In this document: positions 53,661-62,113 of the stretch, piece by piece
Layout: each line of letters opens with the position of its first letter
Numbering within the stretch: the first letter of the stretch is position 1
Source of the DNA: Methylophilus sp. QUAN
GTDB taxonomy: Bacteria > Pseudomonadota > Gammaproteobacteria > Burkholderiales > Methylophilaceae
NCBI RefSeq assembly: GCF_015354445.1
Contig: NZ_JADKYT010000001.1
Location: 310,001-374,000, forward strand
Direction: 5' to 3'
DNA: 64,000 bases
Program-made: the position numbers and the translations under genes
Notes under the pieces: generated by a model
Databases searched by the model: none
The model's input: the letters and a program-made list of their open reading frames with translations, nothing else
Told to the model about the DNA's origin: nothing

Positions 53661-55143
53661 GCGTCAGTCTCTCTTCTATATTGATGGGCCAGGTAAAACG
53701 GATGGAGCAACCACGGATACCGTCGGACGCAATGCTGGTCTGGCCACCGTAGGTTTCCACAATCTTTTTCACTAGCGCTAATCCCATGCCGCTGCCTTCT
53801 ACCTCATCGCGCGGCCGCAGGGTTTGAAACATGATGTAGACGCGCTCCTGGTATTCTGGCGAAATGCCTGGTCCGTCGTCGGTCACGCTGAATTCATAGT
53901 AGTTTTTACCGGCAAGTTTCCAGCTGAGTTGGATGCGGCCTTGCGACTGATCATGGTGTTTGATGGCATTGGTAAATAAATTACGCAGCACTTGCTCTAA
54001 TGGCGTGGCGAGGGTGGTCAAGGTGGGCAGGTCTGTGGCGACTTCAAGGGTAAAGCCTTCTGGCGGGGCTTGCAGCTCAAAAATGTTTTGCGCCCATTTG
54101 CCGAGGTCAACCTGGCTGACGCTACCTTCCATGCGCCCGGCGCGTGAGTAAGCCAATAGGTCATCCAGCAAGCGTTCCATCCGGCGCAGGCGCCCGCGTA
54201 ACAAGTTCATGTGTTGTGGAATCGCGTCGACCTGGCCATTGTTGAGATCTTCTTCTATCCAGTGTGAAATCTGGAAGATGCCGCGCAATGGCGATTTCAG
54301 GTCATGTGAGGCGACATAGGCAAAAGTTGCCAATTCTTTATTGCTTCGCTCCAGCTCATCACGGTGCTCAGCCAGTTTTTCACTGGCTTTCACGCGGGCA
54401 GAAATATCGGTAATGGCCGAGAGTACTTTGACCCCATCATCGGTTTCAATCGGGTTGAGGCCGACCTCTACCGGGAACTCGCTGCCATCTTTGCGGCGGC
54501 CGAATAGGTCGCGGCCGGTGCCCATGGCGCGCGGGCTGAGGTCAGAAAAGAAAGACGCTCTGTGATGCGGGTGCTGGTGACGGAAGCGCTCAGGTAACAA
54601 AATGTCGATGGTTTTGCCCAGTAACTCGTCACGGCTGTAGCCAAAAATGCTTTCCGTCTGGTTGTTGACCATTTCGATGATGCCGGTTTTATTCACCATC
54701 ACCATGGCATTGGGAGCGGCTTCTACCACCTGGCGGAAGCGCTCTTCCATGCGCTTGCGGGCGGAGATGTCGGTAATGGCTGATAGCACCTTGATGCCAT
54801 CATCGGTTTCAATTGGGTTGAGGCCGACCTCTACCGGAAACTCGCTGCCATCTTTACGGCGGCCAAATAAATCGCGGCCGCTGCCCATGGCGCGTGGGCT
54901 TAAGTCAGAAAAGAAGGAAGCGCGGTGATGTGGGTGCTGGCGACGAAAACGTTCCGGGAGCAGGATGTCTATCAGTTGGCCCAGAAGCTCGGCCCGGCTA
55001 TAACCGAAAATGAGCTCGGTCTGGGTATTCACCATTTCGATGACGCCGGTGTTGTTCACCATCACCATGGCGGTCGGCGCGGCTTCCACCACCTGGCGAA
55101 AGCGCATATTTGCCCGTTCAATATCCCCAATGTCATCATGCAT
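53632..55143 (-). CDS. Sensor histidine kinase with two near-identical PAS domains
   Basis: About 503 residues: two PAS domains (about 14-134 and 135-255) that are repeats of each other with a period of 121 residues, a coiled coil, a HisKA domain with H280 in YVASHDLKSPLRG, and an HATPase domain (LFTNAIKHHD, TDDGPGI, GSGMGLALVKKI). No membrane helix, so it senses in the cytosol. The phytochrome-kinase-like core fits with the Rcp1-like receiver that follows. The ATG at 55143 has AAAAGGGG in front; an in-frame start at 55167 is less good. Confidence 0.92.
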   Translation of the reverse strand: MHDDIGDIERANMRFRQVVEAAPTAMVMVNNTGVIEMVNTQTELIFGYSRAELLGQLIDILLPERFRRQHPHHRASFFSDLSPRAMGSGRDLFGRRKDGSEFPVEVGLNPIETDDGIKVLSAITDISARKRMEERFRQVVEAAPNAMVMVNKTGIIEMVNNQTESIFGYSRDELLGKTIDILLPERFRHQHPHHRASFFSDLSPRAMGTGRDLFGRRKDGSEFPVEVGLNPIETDDGVKVLSAITDISARVKASEKLAEHRDELERSNKELATFAYVASHDLKSPLRGIFQISHWIEEDLNNGQVDAIPQHMNLLRGRLRRMERLLDDLLAYSRAGRMEGSVSQVDLGKWAQNIFELQAPPEGFTLEVATDLPTLTTLATPLEQVLRNLFTNAIKHHDQSQGRIQLSWKLAGKNYYEFSVTDDGPGISPEYQERVYIMFQTLRPRDEVEGSGMGLALVKKIVETYGGQTSIASDGIRGCSIRFTWPINIEERLTRANLAEAKL

Positions 55144-55335
55144 GACAGACCCCTTTTGAACCAACAAAAACTTGTCTGACGAGTGTGAATTTAACTGCGA
55201 ATGTTGCTGAAAAACGTGTTACGGATACTTTATTCTATTGATGCTCAAGTATATCCATGTCATCGTTGGAAATGCAATGCGCTGGCCATTGTTTGCCGCG
55301 AATTTTTATTAGCAGGGGCGTGCCTGACAGGGGGA

Positions 55336-55515
55336 TTAGGGAATGCCAATAATCTTTAAATACTCTTCCAGGGTCAGGGTGAGCTCCTGTAACGAGTTAT
55401 TCACTTCGTCCAGGTGCGCATTGCCGTTGAGGTGCAGTTTTTCTAGCAGCGCTTTGTGTTTATCTACAGCTTCTAGGTGCGCTTCCAGTTTGGCTTCTTT
55501 GAGTTCGTTGCTCAT
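55336..55515 (-). CDS. Small helical protein, 59 residues, unknown function
   Basis: The minus strand encodes MSNELKEAKLEAHLEAVDKH followed by a second helical stretch and the end EEYLKIIGIP. AGGGGATGCATC stands directly before the ATG at a good spacing. The composition (Leu/Glu/Lys/His heptads) suggests a coiled-coil or helical hairpin. It is too short for usual gene callers but has clean coding periodicity and a strong ribosome site. It lies about 370 bp upstream of the signalling operon on the same strand. The remaining 55.14-55.33 kb shows no other gene. Confidence 0.6.
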   Translation of the reverse strand: MSNELKEAKLEAHLEAVDKHKALLEKLHLNGNAHLDEVNNSLQELTLTLEEYLKIIGIP

Positions 55516-55696
55516 GATGCATCCCCTTTACAAGATGTGTTTACTCTAACAGGCTTTGACCGGCTGTGTTTAGCTATATCAAGGCCTTGAAGGTTGGAGT
55601 CATTTAAAGGCTGCAAAGTTTGCGGCGTGTGTGTCACTTGGCCACAAACAGCACGTCTGGGTTGTTTCAATGATGATGGCTCTTTAAAATGGCGGC

Positions 55697-56206
55697 ATGT
55701 CTGCTGCATTGATTCAACAATATCTCCCCGGTTATCCCGCTCATTTGCGCGCGCAAATCACACAGTTGCATGCGCAGGGGCAATTGGGGACGTATATTCA
55801 ACAGCGTTATCCGCAGGTGCATGCGATTCAAAGCGATAAGGCTTTGTATGATTATTGTATTGAACTCAAACAGCGCTATTTAAAAAATGCGCCTTTGCTC
55901 GACAAAGTACATTTCGATAACAAACTGACAATTGAAAAGCAGACCTTGGGATTGAATACGGCGATTTCACGTGTGCAGGGCGGCAAACTCAAGGCCAAGA
56001 AAGAAATCCGTATTTCTGCGTTTTTTAAAACGGCACCGCTGGAGTTTTTGCAGATGATTGTCGTGCATGAACTGGCACATTTGAAAGAGCGCGACCATGA
56101 CAAGGCGTTTTACCAGTTGTGCTTGCATATGGAACCCAACTATATGCAATATGAATTTGATTGCCGAGTATATCTGTTGTCGCTGGTATTGAGTAAGAGT
56201 GAGTGA
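55697..56206 (+). CDS. YgjP-like metallopeptidase domain protein (DUF45/M48-like)
   Basis: 169 residues. The zinc motif VVHELAHLKERDHDKAFYQLCLHMEP is the YgjP/WLM-type HExxH with third ligand His. The N-terminal half is helical. The family has peptidase-like sequence but unproven substrates. It is divergent from the small helical gene and convergent with the methyltransferase gene, whose end is 4 bp away. No ribosome site is clear. Confidence 0.85.
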   Translation: MSAALIQQYLPGYPAHLRAQITQLHAQGQLGTYIQQRYPQVHAIQSDKALYDYCIELKQRYLKNAPLLDKVHFDNKLTIEKQTLGLNTAISRVQGGKLKAKKEIRISAFFKTAPLEFLQMIVVHELAHLKERDHDKAFYQLCLHMEPNYMQYEFDCRVYLLSLVLSKSE

Positions 56207-56210
56207 CCAC

Positions 56211-57197
56211 TTATGTATTGGCGGTGGCACTGATTAACTGTAGCAGAGTGTCACTTTCAATAGTCGGTTTGTTTACCAGTAACCAGACAGCGGCAATTCT
56301 GTCTGCCTGCGCATAAGCGGCTGTAGCCAGCTCCTCGCCAAAAATATCCGGGTCTATTTCTGTGTATTGATAAGTGCATCCTGCGATTTTGGTACTGTGT
56401 TTGACTGCCTCTATGAATGGGTCATGCCCGTGAGTGATGGCGACACCGGTATAGAGCATGAGGATGCCGCCCGGTGCCAGCCGGGCTAATGCCGCCTCAA
56501 CAATATCCAGCGAAAGTTGTGCACCCAGGGGGCCGTGACCATGCCGGTAAGCGCGGGCGGATGGGTCGACCAGGTAAGGCGGATTGGCGATCATGAGGTC
56601 AAACTCACCTGGCAGGTCATGCAACAGGTCGCTATATTGGAAATGCACATTGCTAATGCGACAGGCTTGCGCATTGATGGCGGCAAACGCCAATGCCTTG
56701 GGATTAATATCTACGCCTATGCTCTCTGCATAGGGCAATGCTTCGGCCAGCAAAATGGCGCCGACACCAGCGCCAGTGCCAATGTCGACACAGCGCCGCA
56801 CTTTGTCTTGCAACGTGGAGAGTGCACCATACATGGCATGGATAAAACGATAAGTGTCCGGGCCGAAAAATACGGCATCGGCGGCGTCAGTCGGAAAGCC
56901 GGAATGTAAAAACAGCTTGTCTTGAATGCTTGAAACGCGCACTTGCGACTGCCAGCCTTGTTCCACTGGCCGCAAAATATCGGCTTCTTGCATGCGTGCA
57001 AATAGCCCTGCGTCTAGCGTTTCTCGCTTGAAGGGCCTGTTCCAGCCGAAGATATCCTCAATGCTTTCTGCCCATGCATTGCCTCGCCGCTGGTTTACCA
57101 GGTGATGGGTTGCTGGCGTCACCGTCACAAAGCTGTAGTGGCGGTCGTAGAGCGCCAGCAGTAACTGTTCTAATGGGGGATGGAGATGTTTTTCCAC
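56211..57197 (-). CDS. SAM-dependent methyltransferase (HemK/RlmG-like class)
   Basis: 328 residues. A less conserved N-terminal domain is followed by a Rossmann methyltransferase: CVDIGTGAGVGAILLA (SAM motif I), IGVDINPKAL (motif II acid) and IANPPYLVD (N-P-P-Y catalytic loop). NPPY enzymes methylate Gln/Asn side chains or exocyclic amines of rRNA and DNA. The target cannot be assigned. The start is GTG with AAAGGA upstream. Confidence 0.82.
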   Translation of the reverse strand: MEKHLHPPLEQLLLALYDRHYSFVTVTPATHHLVNQRRGNAWAESIEDIFGWNRPFKRETLDAGLFARMQEADILRPVEQGWQSQVRVSSIQDKLFLHSGFPTDAADAVFFGPDTYRFIHAMYGALSTLQDKVRRCVDIGTGAGVGAILLAEALPYAESIGVDINPKALAFAAINAQACRISNVHFQYSDLLHDLPGEFDLMIANPPYLVDPSARAYRHGHGPLGAQLSLDIVEAALARLAPGGILMLYTGVAITHGHDPFIEAVKHSTKIAGCTYQYTEIDPDIFGEELATAAYAQADRIAAVWLLVNKPTIESDTLLQLISATANT

Positions 57198-57392
57198 GAT
57201 GCCGTCCTTTAGAGGTGAGTGTTAGTAGCTTAACAGAATGTTACTTTCTGTTTAATCGGCGAATTCCTACATGACGCTCATACATCGTCTGATAGAGCGT
57301 TTGATCATATCTGCGTAACTTATGTGTTTTCTACTTGCTATTCCATTTGGGGCTATTCCATCTGGCAGGTTAATGCATTGGAGACCGCAGCG

Positions 57393-58868
57393 ATGTCAGT
57401 CATCAGCAAACACATCGGGAAGCATAAGCAAACAGTCCAAGACTGGTCTGCCAAGTCTATGTATTTTTCACTCTTGGCTCCTTCCGGTTTTAGCAAGGGC
57501 CGGGCAGATAGTCTGGGTTTTCTGGCTGCCAATTTACAGGAAACCAGCCATCATTTTACCAATGTGCCCACACACCCTGCGCAACTGGAGGCGTGGTTGC
57601 TTGAGCAACATGCCGCGGTCGGCCAACAGTACCAGGAGTATCTTGCTGCCAGAAAAGCAGGTGAACCACGCTGGTATTTCAGTAGCAAATCGCACGCCTT
57701 GTATTTTCTGCGCGCAGTCGCGCCCACAAAGATGGTTGATGGTGCCTGGTTATATGGCTTTACGCGCCACTGGCAGGACACGCGTTTTACCTCCTTGTTA
57801 AAGATTTATCTGGAAGAGTTGGGCAATGGCATTGAGGCCATGAATCATGTGGCGCTATACAGCAAACTGCTGAAAGTGAATGAATGTGATGACTGGCGTA
57901 CGCTGGACGACAAGTTTTTCACGCAAGGTGCGGTACAGTTGGCGTTGGCGGCAAATGTTGAAACGCATCTGCCGGAAGTGATTGGTTTCAATCTCGGCTA
58001 TGAACAGTTGCCACTGCATTTGCTGATCACGGCATATGAGCTCAAAGAGCTGAATATTGACCCCTACTACTTTACCTTGCATACCACCATTGATAACGCC
58101 CATAGCGGGCATGCCAGGGCGGCGATTGATGCCGTCAGCGAGGCGATGCCTACGTTTGGCTCCGTACACAACTATATGGCGCGGATTGTGGCAGGCGTTA
58201 AATTAAATAACGCTGGCCTCGGTACGCTAGACCTGATCAAACATTTTGACCTGCTGGCTGAAGCAGTCCGCGTGTTGCAAAGCAAAGCCAGCATCGGTCA
58301 GTATATGCACTCGAATCGTTGTGAGATTGAGGGAAAAACCATCAACGAATGGCTGGCTGATCCTGATCAGGTGGCGAGGTTGCTATACGTCATGCAAAAA
58401 ACTGGCTGGATTAAACGCCATCAAGACCCTGAGCAGAGCCGTTTCTGGCAAATGATCACGGCGGATAAAGCGCCGATGTTCGGCGTATTCACTGCTTATG
58501 AGCGGCAAGTGCTCTATGACTGGATTGCGGGTGAGGCGCTTGAGCGCTTGCCCCGTCTGGCGCGATTAGGCGCGCCTTGGCGGATGGCTGAGAAACCACC
58601 TCTGCCCCAAATGCCTGAAGGACGCCTGCATGGCAATATTTATGACTTGCGCTCAGGTCGCCGTGTTGCCGAGGCATTGCATGCGGATAATGACTTTCAC
58701 CAGGACCAATTGTCACTGGAGCGCTATCTGCATAGCTTGGGGCAAAAGCGTATGGATTTCCTGATTGACTGGTTATCCCCTGCCAAGCACCACACGACAC
58801 TGGGTTTGTGTGCGACACGTTATTTCAAGGCTTACGTCGAGGGCCCATATGGGCAAGCTGGTGATTGA
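57393..58868 (+). CDS. Haem-oxygenase-like diiron protein (iron-containing redox enzyme family)
   Basis: About 491 residues. The central part matches the iron-containing redox enzyme / haem-oxygenase-like diiron oxidase group: LEELGNGIEAMNHVALYSKLL, LPEVIGFNLGYEQLPLHLLITAYELKELNIDPYYFTLHTTIDNAHSGHA, in which Glu, His, Glu, His, Asp and His residues occur in the expected order. Members oxidise amino acids or fatty acids or make natural-product fragments; no substrate is clear here. The start at 57393 has GGAG about 9 bases upstream. It stands alone between the methyltransferase and KTSC genes. Confidence 0.75.
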   Translation: MSVISKHIGKHKQTVQDWSAKSMYFSLLAPSGFSKGRADSLGFLAANLQETSHHFTNVPTHPAQLEAWLLEQHAAVGQQYQEYLAARKAGEPRWYFSSKSHALYFLRAVAPTKMVDGAWLYGFTRHWQDTRFTSLLKIYLEELGNGIEAMNHVALYSKLLKVNECDDWRTLDDKFFTQGAVQLALAANVETHLPEVIGFNLGYEQLPLHLLITAYELKELNIDPYYFTLHTTIDNAHSGHARAAIDAVSEAMPTFGSVHNYMARIVAGVKLNNAGLGTLDLIKHFDLLAEAVRVLQSKASIGQYMHSNRCEIEGKTINEWLADPDQVARLLYVMQKTGWIKRHQDPEQSRFWQMITADKAPMFGVFTAYERQVLYDWIAGEALERLPRLARLGAPWRMAEKPPLPQMPEGRLHGNIYDLRSGRRVAEALHADNDFHQDQLSLERYLHSLGQKRMDFLIDWLSPAKHHTTLGLCATRYFKAYVEGPYGQAGD

Positions 58869-58911
58869 TCAAAACCCATTTGCCTAATGCTGTTGAAAGG
58901 CGCTTCAGGCA

Positions 58912-59175
58912 TTAACCAAACAAATCATCCAGCGGGTTTTTGCCGCCGGTCGTGGCAGTCTTGCCGGAGACGCGCCTGGCAGTGAATTCCTCTTCAATAT
59001 TGTCGCGGTAGTAACTCCAGGGGGTACTGGCGTTTTTTAAGTTGCGCCACAGGCTTTCACCGACATTGGCATATTCCAGTGCACTGCCGTCTTCGAGTTC
59101 AACGCGCAACATACGCCTGGCCGTGTCGTAACCCATGGCGCGCAGTTTGCCAGAGTGGGTGTTGATCATTTCCAT
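58912..59175 (-). CDS. KTSC domain protein
   Basis: 87 residues with a KTSC-like fold: LRAMGYDTARRMLRVELEDGSALEYANVGESLWRNLKNAST. The domain, named for a Lys-Thr-Ser-Cys-type motif, is linked to lysyl-tRNA synthetase C-termini and stand-alone proteins of unknown role. AAGGG is 7 bases upstream of the ATG. It follows the small Cys-tailed gene by 9 bp and is probably co-transcribed with it. Confidence 0.8.
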   Translation of the reverse strand: MEMINTHSGKLRAMGYDTARRMLRVELEDGSALEYANVGESLWRNLKNASTPWSYYRDNIEEEFTARRVSGKTATTGGKNPLDDLFG

Positions 59176-59184
59176 GCCAAGCCC

Positions 59185-59424
59185 TTAGCAGCAGCCCCCG
59201 GTTTTGCAGCCGCAGGATTTGCCTGCTGGTTTCAAGCCTTTGTTTTGCCAGGCTTTTAAAAAGGCTTCTTTGCTCATGGGCTGGATATTGAGCGATTGTT
59301 GCAGTGCGTCATCGACGACTTGTGTCTGGTAGTGTTGAAAGTGCGCCAGGTATTTGGCATAGGCGCGGTCGGCACCACGTATTTTCTGCCATTGCGTCCA
59401 GAGCCATTTTTTCAGTGCAAACAT
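59185..59424 (-). CDS. Small YbdD/YjiX-like protein with Cys-rich tail
   Basis: 79 residues. It begins MFALKKWLWTQWQKIRGADR and has YAKYLAHFQHYQ and MSKEAFLKAWQ, a layout recalling the short YbdD/YjiX proteins (DUF466) next to CstA-type transporters, and it ends GKSCGCKTGGCC. The terminal Cys cluster could bind metal. The start at 59424 has a perfect AGGAGG 4 bases upstream; an in-frame upstream start at 59496 has none. No CstA gene is in the window, so family assignment is tentative. Confidence 0.6.
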   Translation of the reverse strand: MFALKKWLWTQWQKIRGADRAYAKYLAHFQHYQTQVVDDALQQSLNIQPMSKEAFLKAWQNKGLKPAGKSCGCKTGGCC

Positions 59425-59516
59425 ACAGCCTCCTGCGAGTTTATTGCGTGACTGACGACATATTAAACTAAATTTTGCCGTCAATTTAATGTGCATAATG
59501 ATTAGAGCCTGTTTGT

Positions 59517-61799
59517 TTAGTCGAGTTCATAACGCGTGGCCTGGATGCGTCTGACGGTGGCGGGAATCTCGCTGGCGGGCAGTGGTTCTGAAAATAGGAA
59601 TCCTTGAGCGCCATAGCAGCCCATGGCGACGAGTTGTTGTAAGCAGGCAACGGCGTGTATGCCTTCGGCAATCACTTCTATCTGCAGGTTTTTTGCCAGC
59701 TCCAGCGTCGAGCGCACGATGGCCAGGCTGGAAGCGTCGTGGTGCATTTCGCGGATAAATTGCTGATCTATTTTGAGGTAGTGCAAAGACAATTGTTGCA
59801 AGTACAGCAGTGAGCTATAGCCGGTGCCATAGTCGTCAATACTGATTTTGACGCCGAGGGCAATCAGCGCTGACAACAGCTTTTTCACGCGCCTGGGGTC
59901 GGCAATTGCGCTGGACTCGGTAATTTCAACCTCTATACGGTTGGCAGGCGTAGCATGTTTTTCCAGCGCTTGTGCCACCTCTTTTTCCAGGTCAAAATTC
60001 ATCAGGTCGCGGGCGGTGACATTCAAGGCCATGGTGAGGTCCAACTGCTGTTGGTGTCAGTGTTGCCACTGCCGGGTAGACTCATGAAGCACCAGTTTGA
60101 ACAGGGTATGGATGAGGTCGGTGTTCTCAATCTGCGGCACAAACTCGCCAGGCATGATCAGTCCGCGCACCGGGTGTTGCCAGCGCACCAGTGCTTCTAC
60201 GCCCATCACTGTGAGTGTTTGCAAACGTACTTTGGGCTGGTAGTAGACCACAATCTGCCGATAATAAATGGCTTGCCGAAACTCACTGATCACCCAGCTT
60301 TTGTCGTTTGTTTTATCGCGGATGGCTTGGTAAAACTCTACTTGCGATTGGTTTTCTTTCGCCCATAGGAGTGCACGCTCACTTTCTCTTTGCATATTGG
60401 AAAACGTATGTTTGGTGAAAGAGTCTGCGATGGAGATGCCAATGCTGCAACTGACCTTGGCGGTTAAGCCATTGACCACAAAAGGTTGCTCAAGTAAGTG
60501 GTGAATGTGCCAGGCCTGGTGTTCAACCATGGCTTTTTCAGGCACATTGAGCATGAGTAAAATAAACTCATCCCCGTCGACGCGGGCAAAGTGGTCACCG
60601 TGGATTTTGCTATCATGATGTAGCCTTTTTGCCACCGCTTTTAAAATCAGATCGCCCAGGCCAAAGCCGAAAATATTGTTAAAAGCCTTAAAGCCGTCTA
60701 TGTCCATCAGCAACATGGCGTTCAGGCTGTGCGGCAATGCGCGCGTGGAATAAAGGCTGTTTTCAACCACCTGCTCAAGATAGTTGCGGTTAGGAATGCC
60801 GGTCAGGTAGTCGGTGCGATTTTGTTGTAGCAGTTGCTGTTTCACCTCGATGATATTGCGCATGGTGGTTCTGAGTTGATACCAGCCGATGATGAACACA
60901 ATAAAAAATCCCAACAGAATGCCGATGGTGGCCGGATGCAGCGCCTGGAAATAGCGCAGCAGCAAGGCGACTGGAAACAGCATTGCCAGTGGTAAGAGTA
61001 GTGTCAGGATATGGTTGGCATGACGGTCGTCTTCACTGGCGCGTGGTTGGCCAAGTTGCGCCAGCTCTGGGTGTAGCGCGACACTGCCAAAACTGACATA
61101 GCCCAAGAGCCAGAACATGAGGTTGATGTCGTGCGGCACCGCCAGGCTGTTGCTGGTGCCATGAAAAATGCATTCGCCGATGGCAAAAAAAAGGATGGCC
61201 AGGCAGAGCTGTATAAACACCCGTGACGCATAGGCAGCACTACTGATCCATAGCCACAGCAACATGCCCAGTTCTACAAATGACAGCGATGGATATAGCA
61301 TGCGAAAGACCTGTGGCCGGTCTAGCGAAAAGCCATGTTGCAGGATGGTAGGTAAAAACAAAAACTGCCAGCCGATCAGCATGAGGCTGGTGGCCAGAAT
61401 CCAGCCCTGAAAAAAACCATGGCGCGGAAATTGTGGCTGTTGATGACAGGCCAGCAGCCACAAGCTATTGACCAGCGTCAGGTGCCCGGTGAGCAAGCAT
61501 ATATCTGCCAGCGATAGCTGCATGCCAAAAGCGCCACTGGCGTCGGTGTTGGCTTCTATGAGTCCGCCCAGGCATTGGGCGCTAATGGCGATGGAAAACT
61601 GTTGCCATGGCCGGGAGGGCTGCGGGCGTTGTTGCCAGATGCCTAGCCAGATCGCAGCTGCGCTTAATAAAGCGATAAAAAAATACCAGCTATCCCTGAG
61701 TCCCAACGGGCTGAGGAGTGGCAGGCAGCCTGTTGCTAGCAGGCCCAGCAGCCAGAAGAGCTTCCAGTCTAACTTCATGGCTGCCAAATACTGCGGCAT
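59517..61799 (-). pseudogene. Membrane GGDEF-EAL protein interrupted by in-frame TGA
   Basis: The reading frame from 61799 (GGGAG 5 bases before ATG) continues for 760 codons with one stop, TGA at 60057-60059 (codon 581). Residues 1-300 have about eight membrane helices; then a GGDEF domain whose signature is RVDGDEF instead of GGDEF; then EAL with GVEALVRW. The stop falls inside EAL, where relatives often have Trp, so TGG to TGA is the simplest change. After it the same frame resumes with LDLTMALNVTARDL and keeps IDDYGTGYSS and IAEGIH. The 580-residue product would lack the EAL catalytic half. Confidence 0.8.
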
Positions 61800-61955
61800 G
61801 ATGACTCCCGGTGGTTGGTGCGCAATAGGATAAGAACCTTGGAGCCGCTATTAAACACTGCTTTTATAACATATGTAAATATATGTTTGTTGTGTGTGGC
61901 CAACCATTTGTGCATACTGTGCCTGACGAAAGACAATCATGCTATGGGCTGCGGG

Positions 61956-61978
61956 TTAAACAGGTTTTACCTGTTTAA
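61956..61978. promoter_or_regulatory. Inverted repeat upstream of the antiporter gene
   Basis: TTAAACAGGT, a TTT spacer and ACCTGTTTAA form 10-bp perfect arms in the 314-bp gap (61800-62113) between the GGDEF-EAL gene and the antiporter. It may be an operator or a hairpin. The rest of the gap shows no gene or clear promoter. Confidence 0.5.
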
Positions 61979-62113
61979 ATCAAACCTCTGCCTATGTTTT
62001 CCATTACACTCGTTCAGCGTCTGTAGAGGACGTCAATCTGCCTCATTTATGTGTGTTTGTCTTTGAAAGTATTGCTGGCTGTCCGCGGGTGGATGCCAGC
62101 GCATCGCTAATTT

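Noticed and set aside
59185-59424. Selenoprotein reading of the Cys-tailed small protein
   Set aside because: The terminal codons are TGC/TGT Cys followed by a normal stop; no in-frame TGA needs recoding.
60057-60059. TGA at codon 581 as selenocysteine or recoded Trp
   Set aside because: No SECIS-like hairpin was seen and TGA serves as a normal stop for other genes here; nonsense mutation is simpler.
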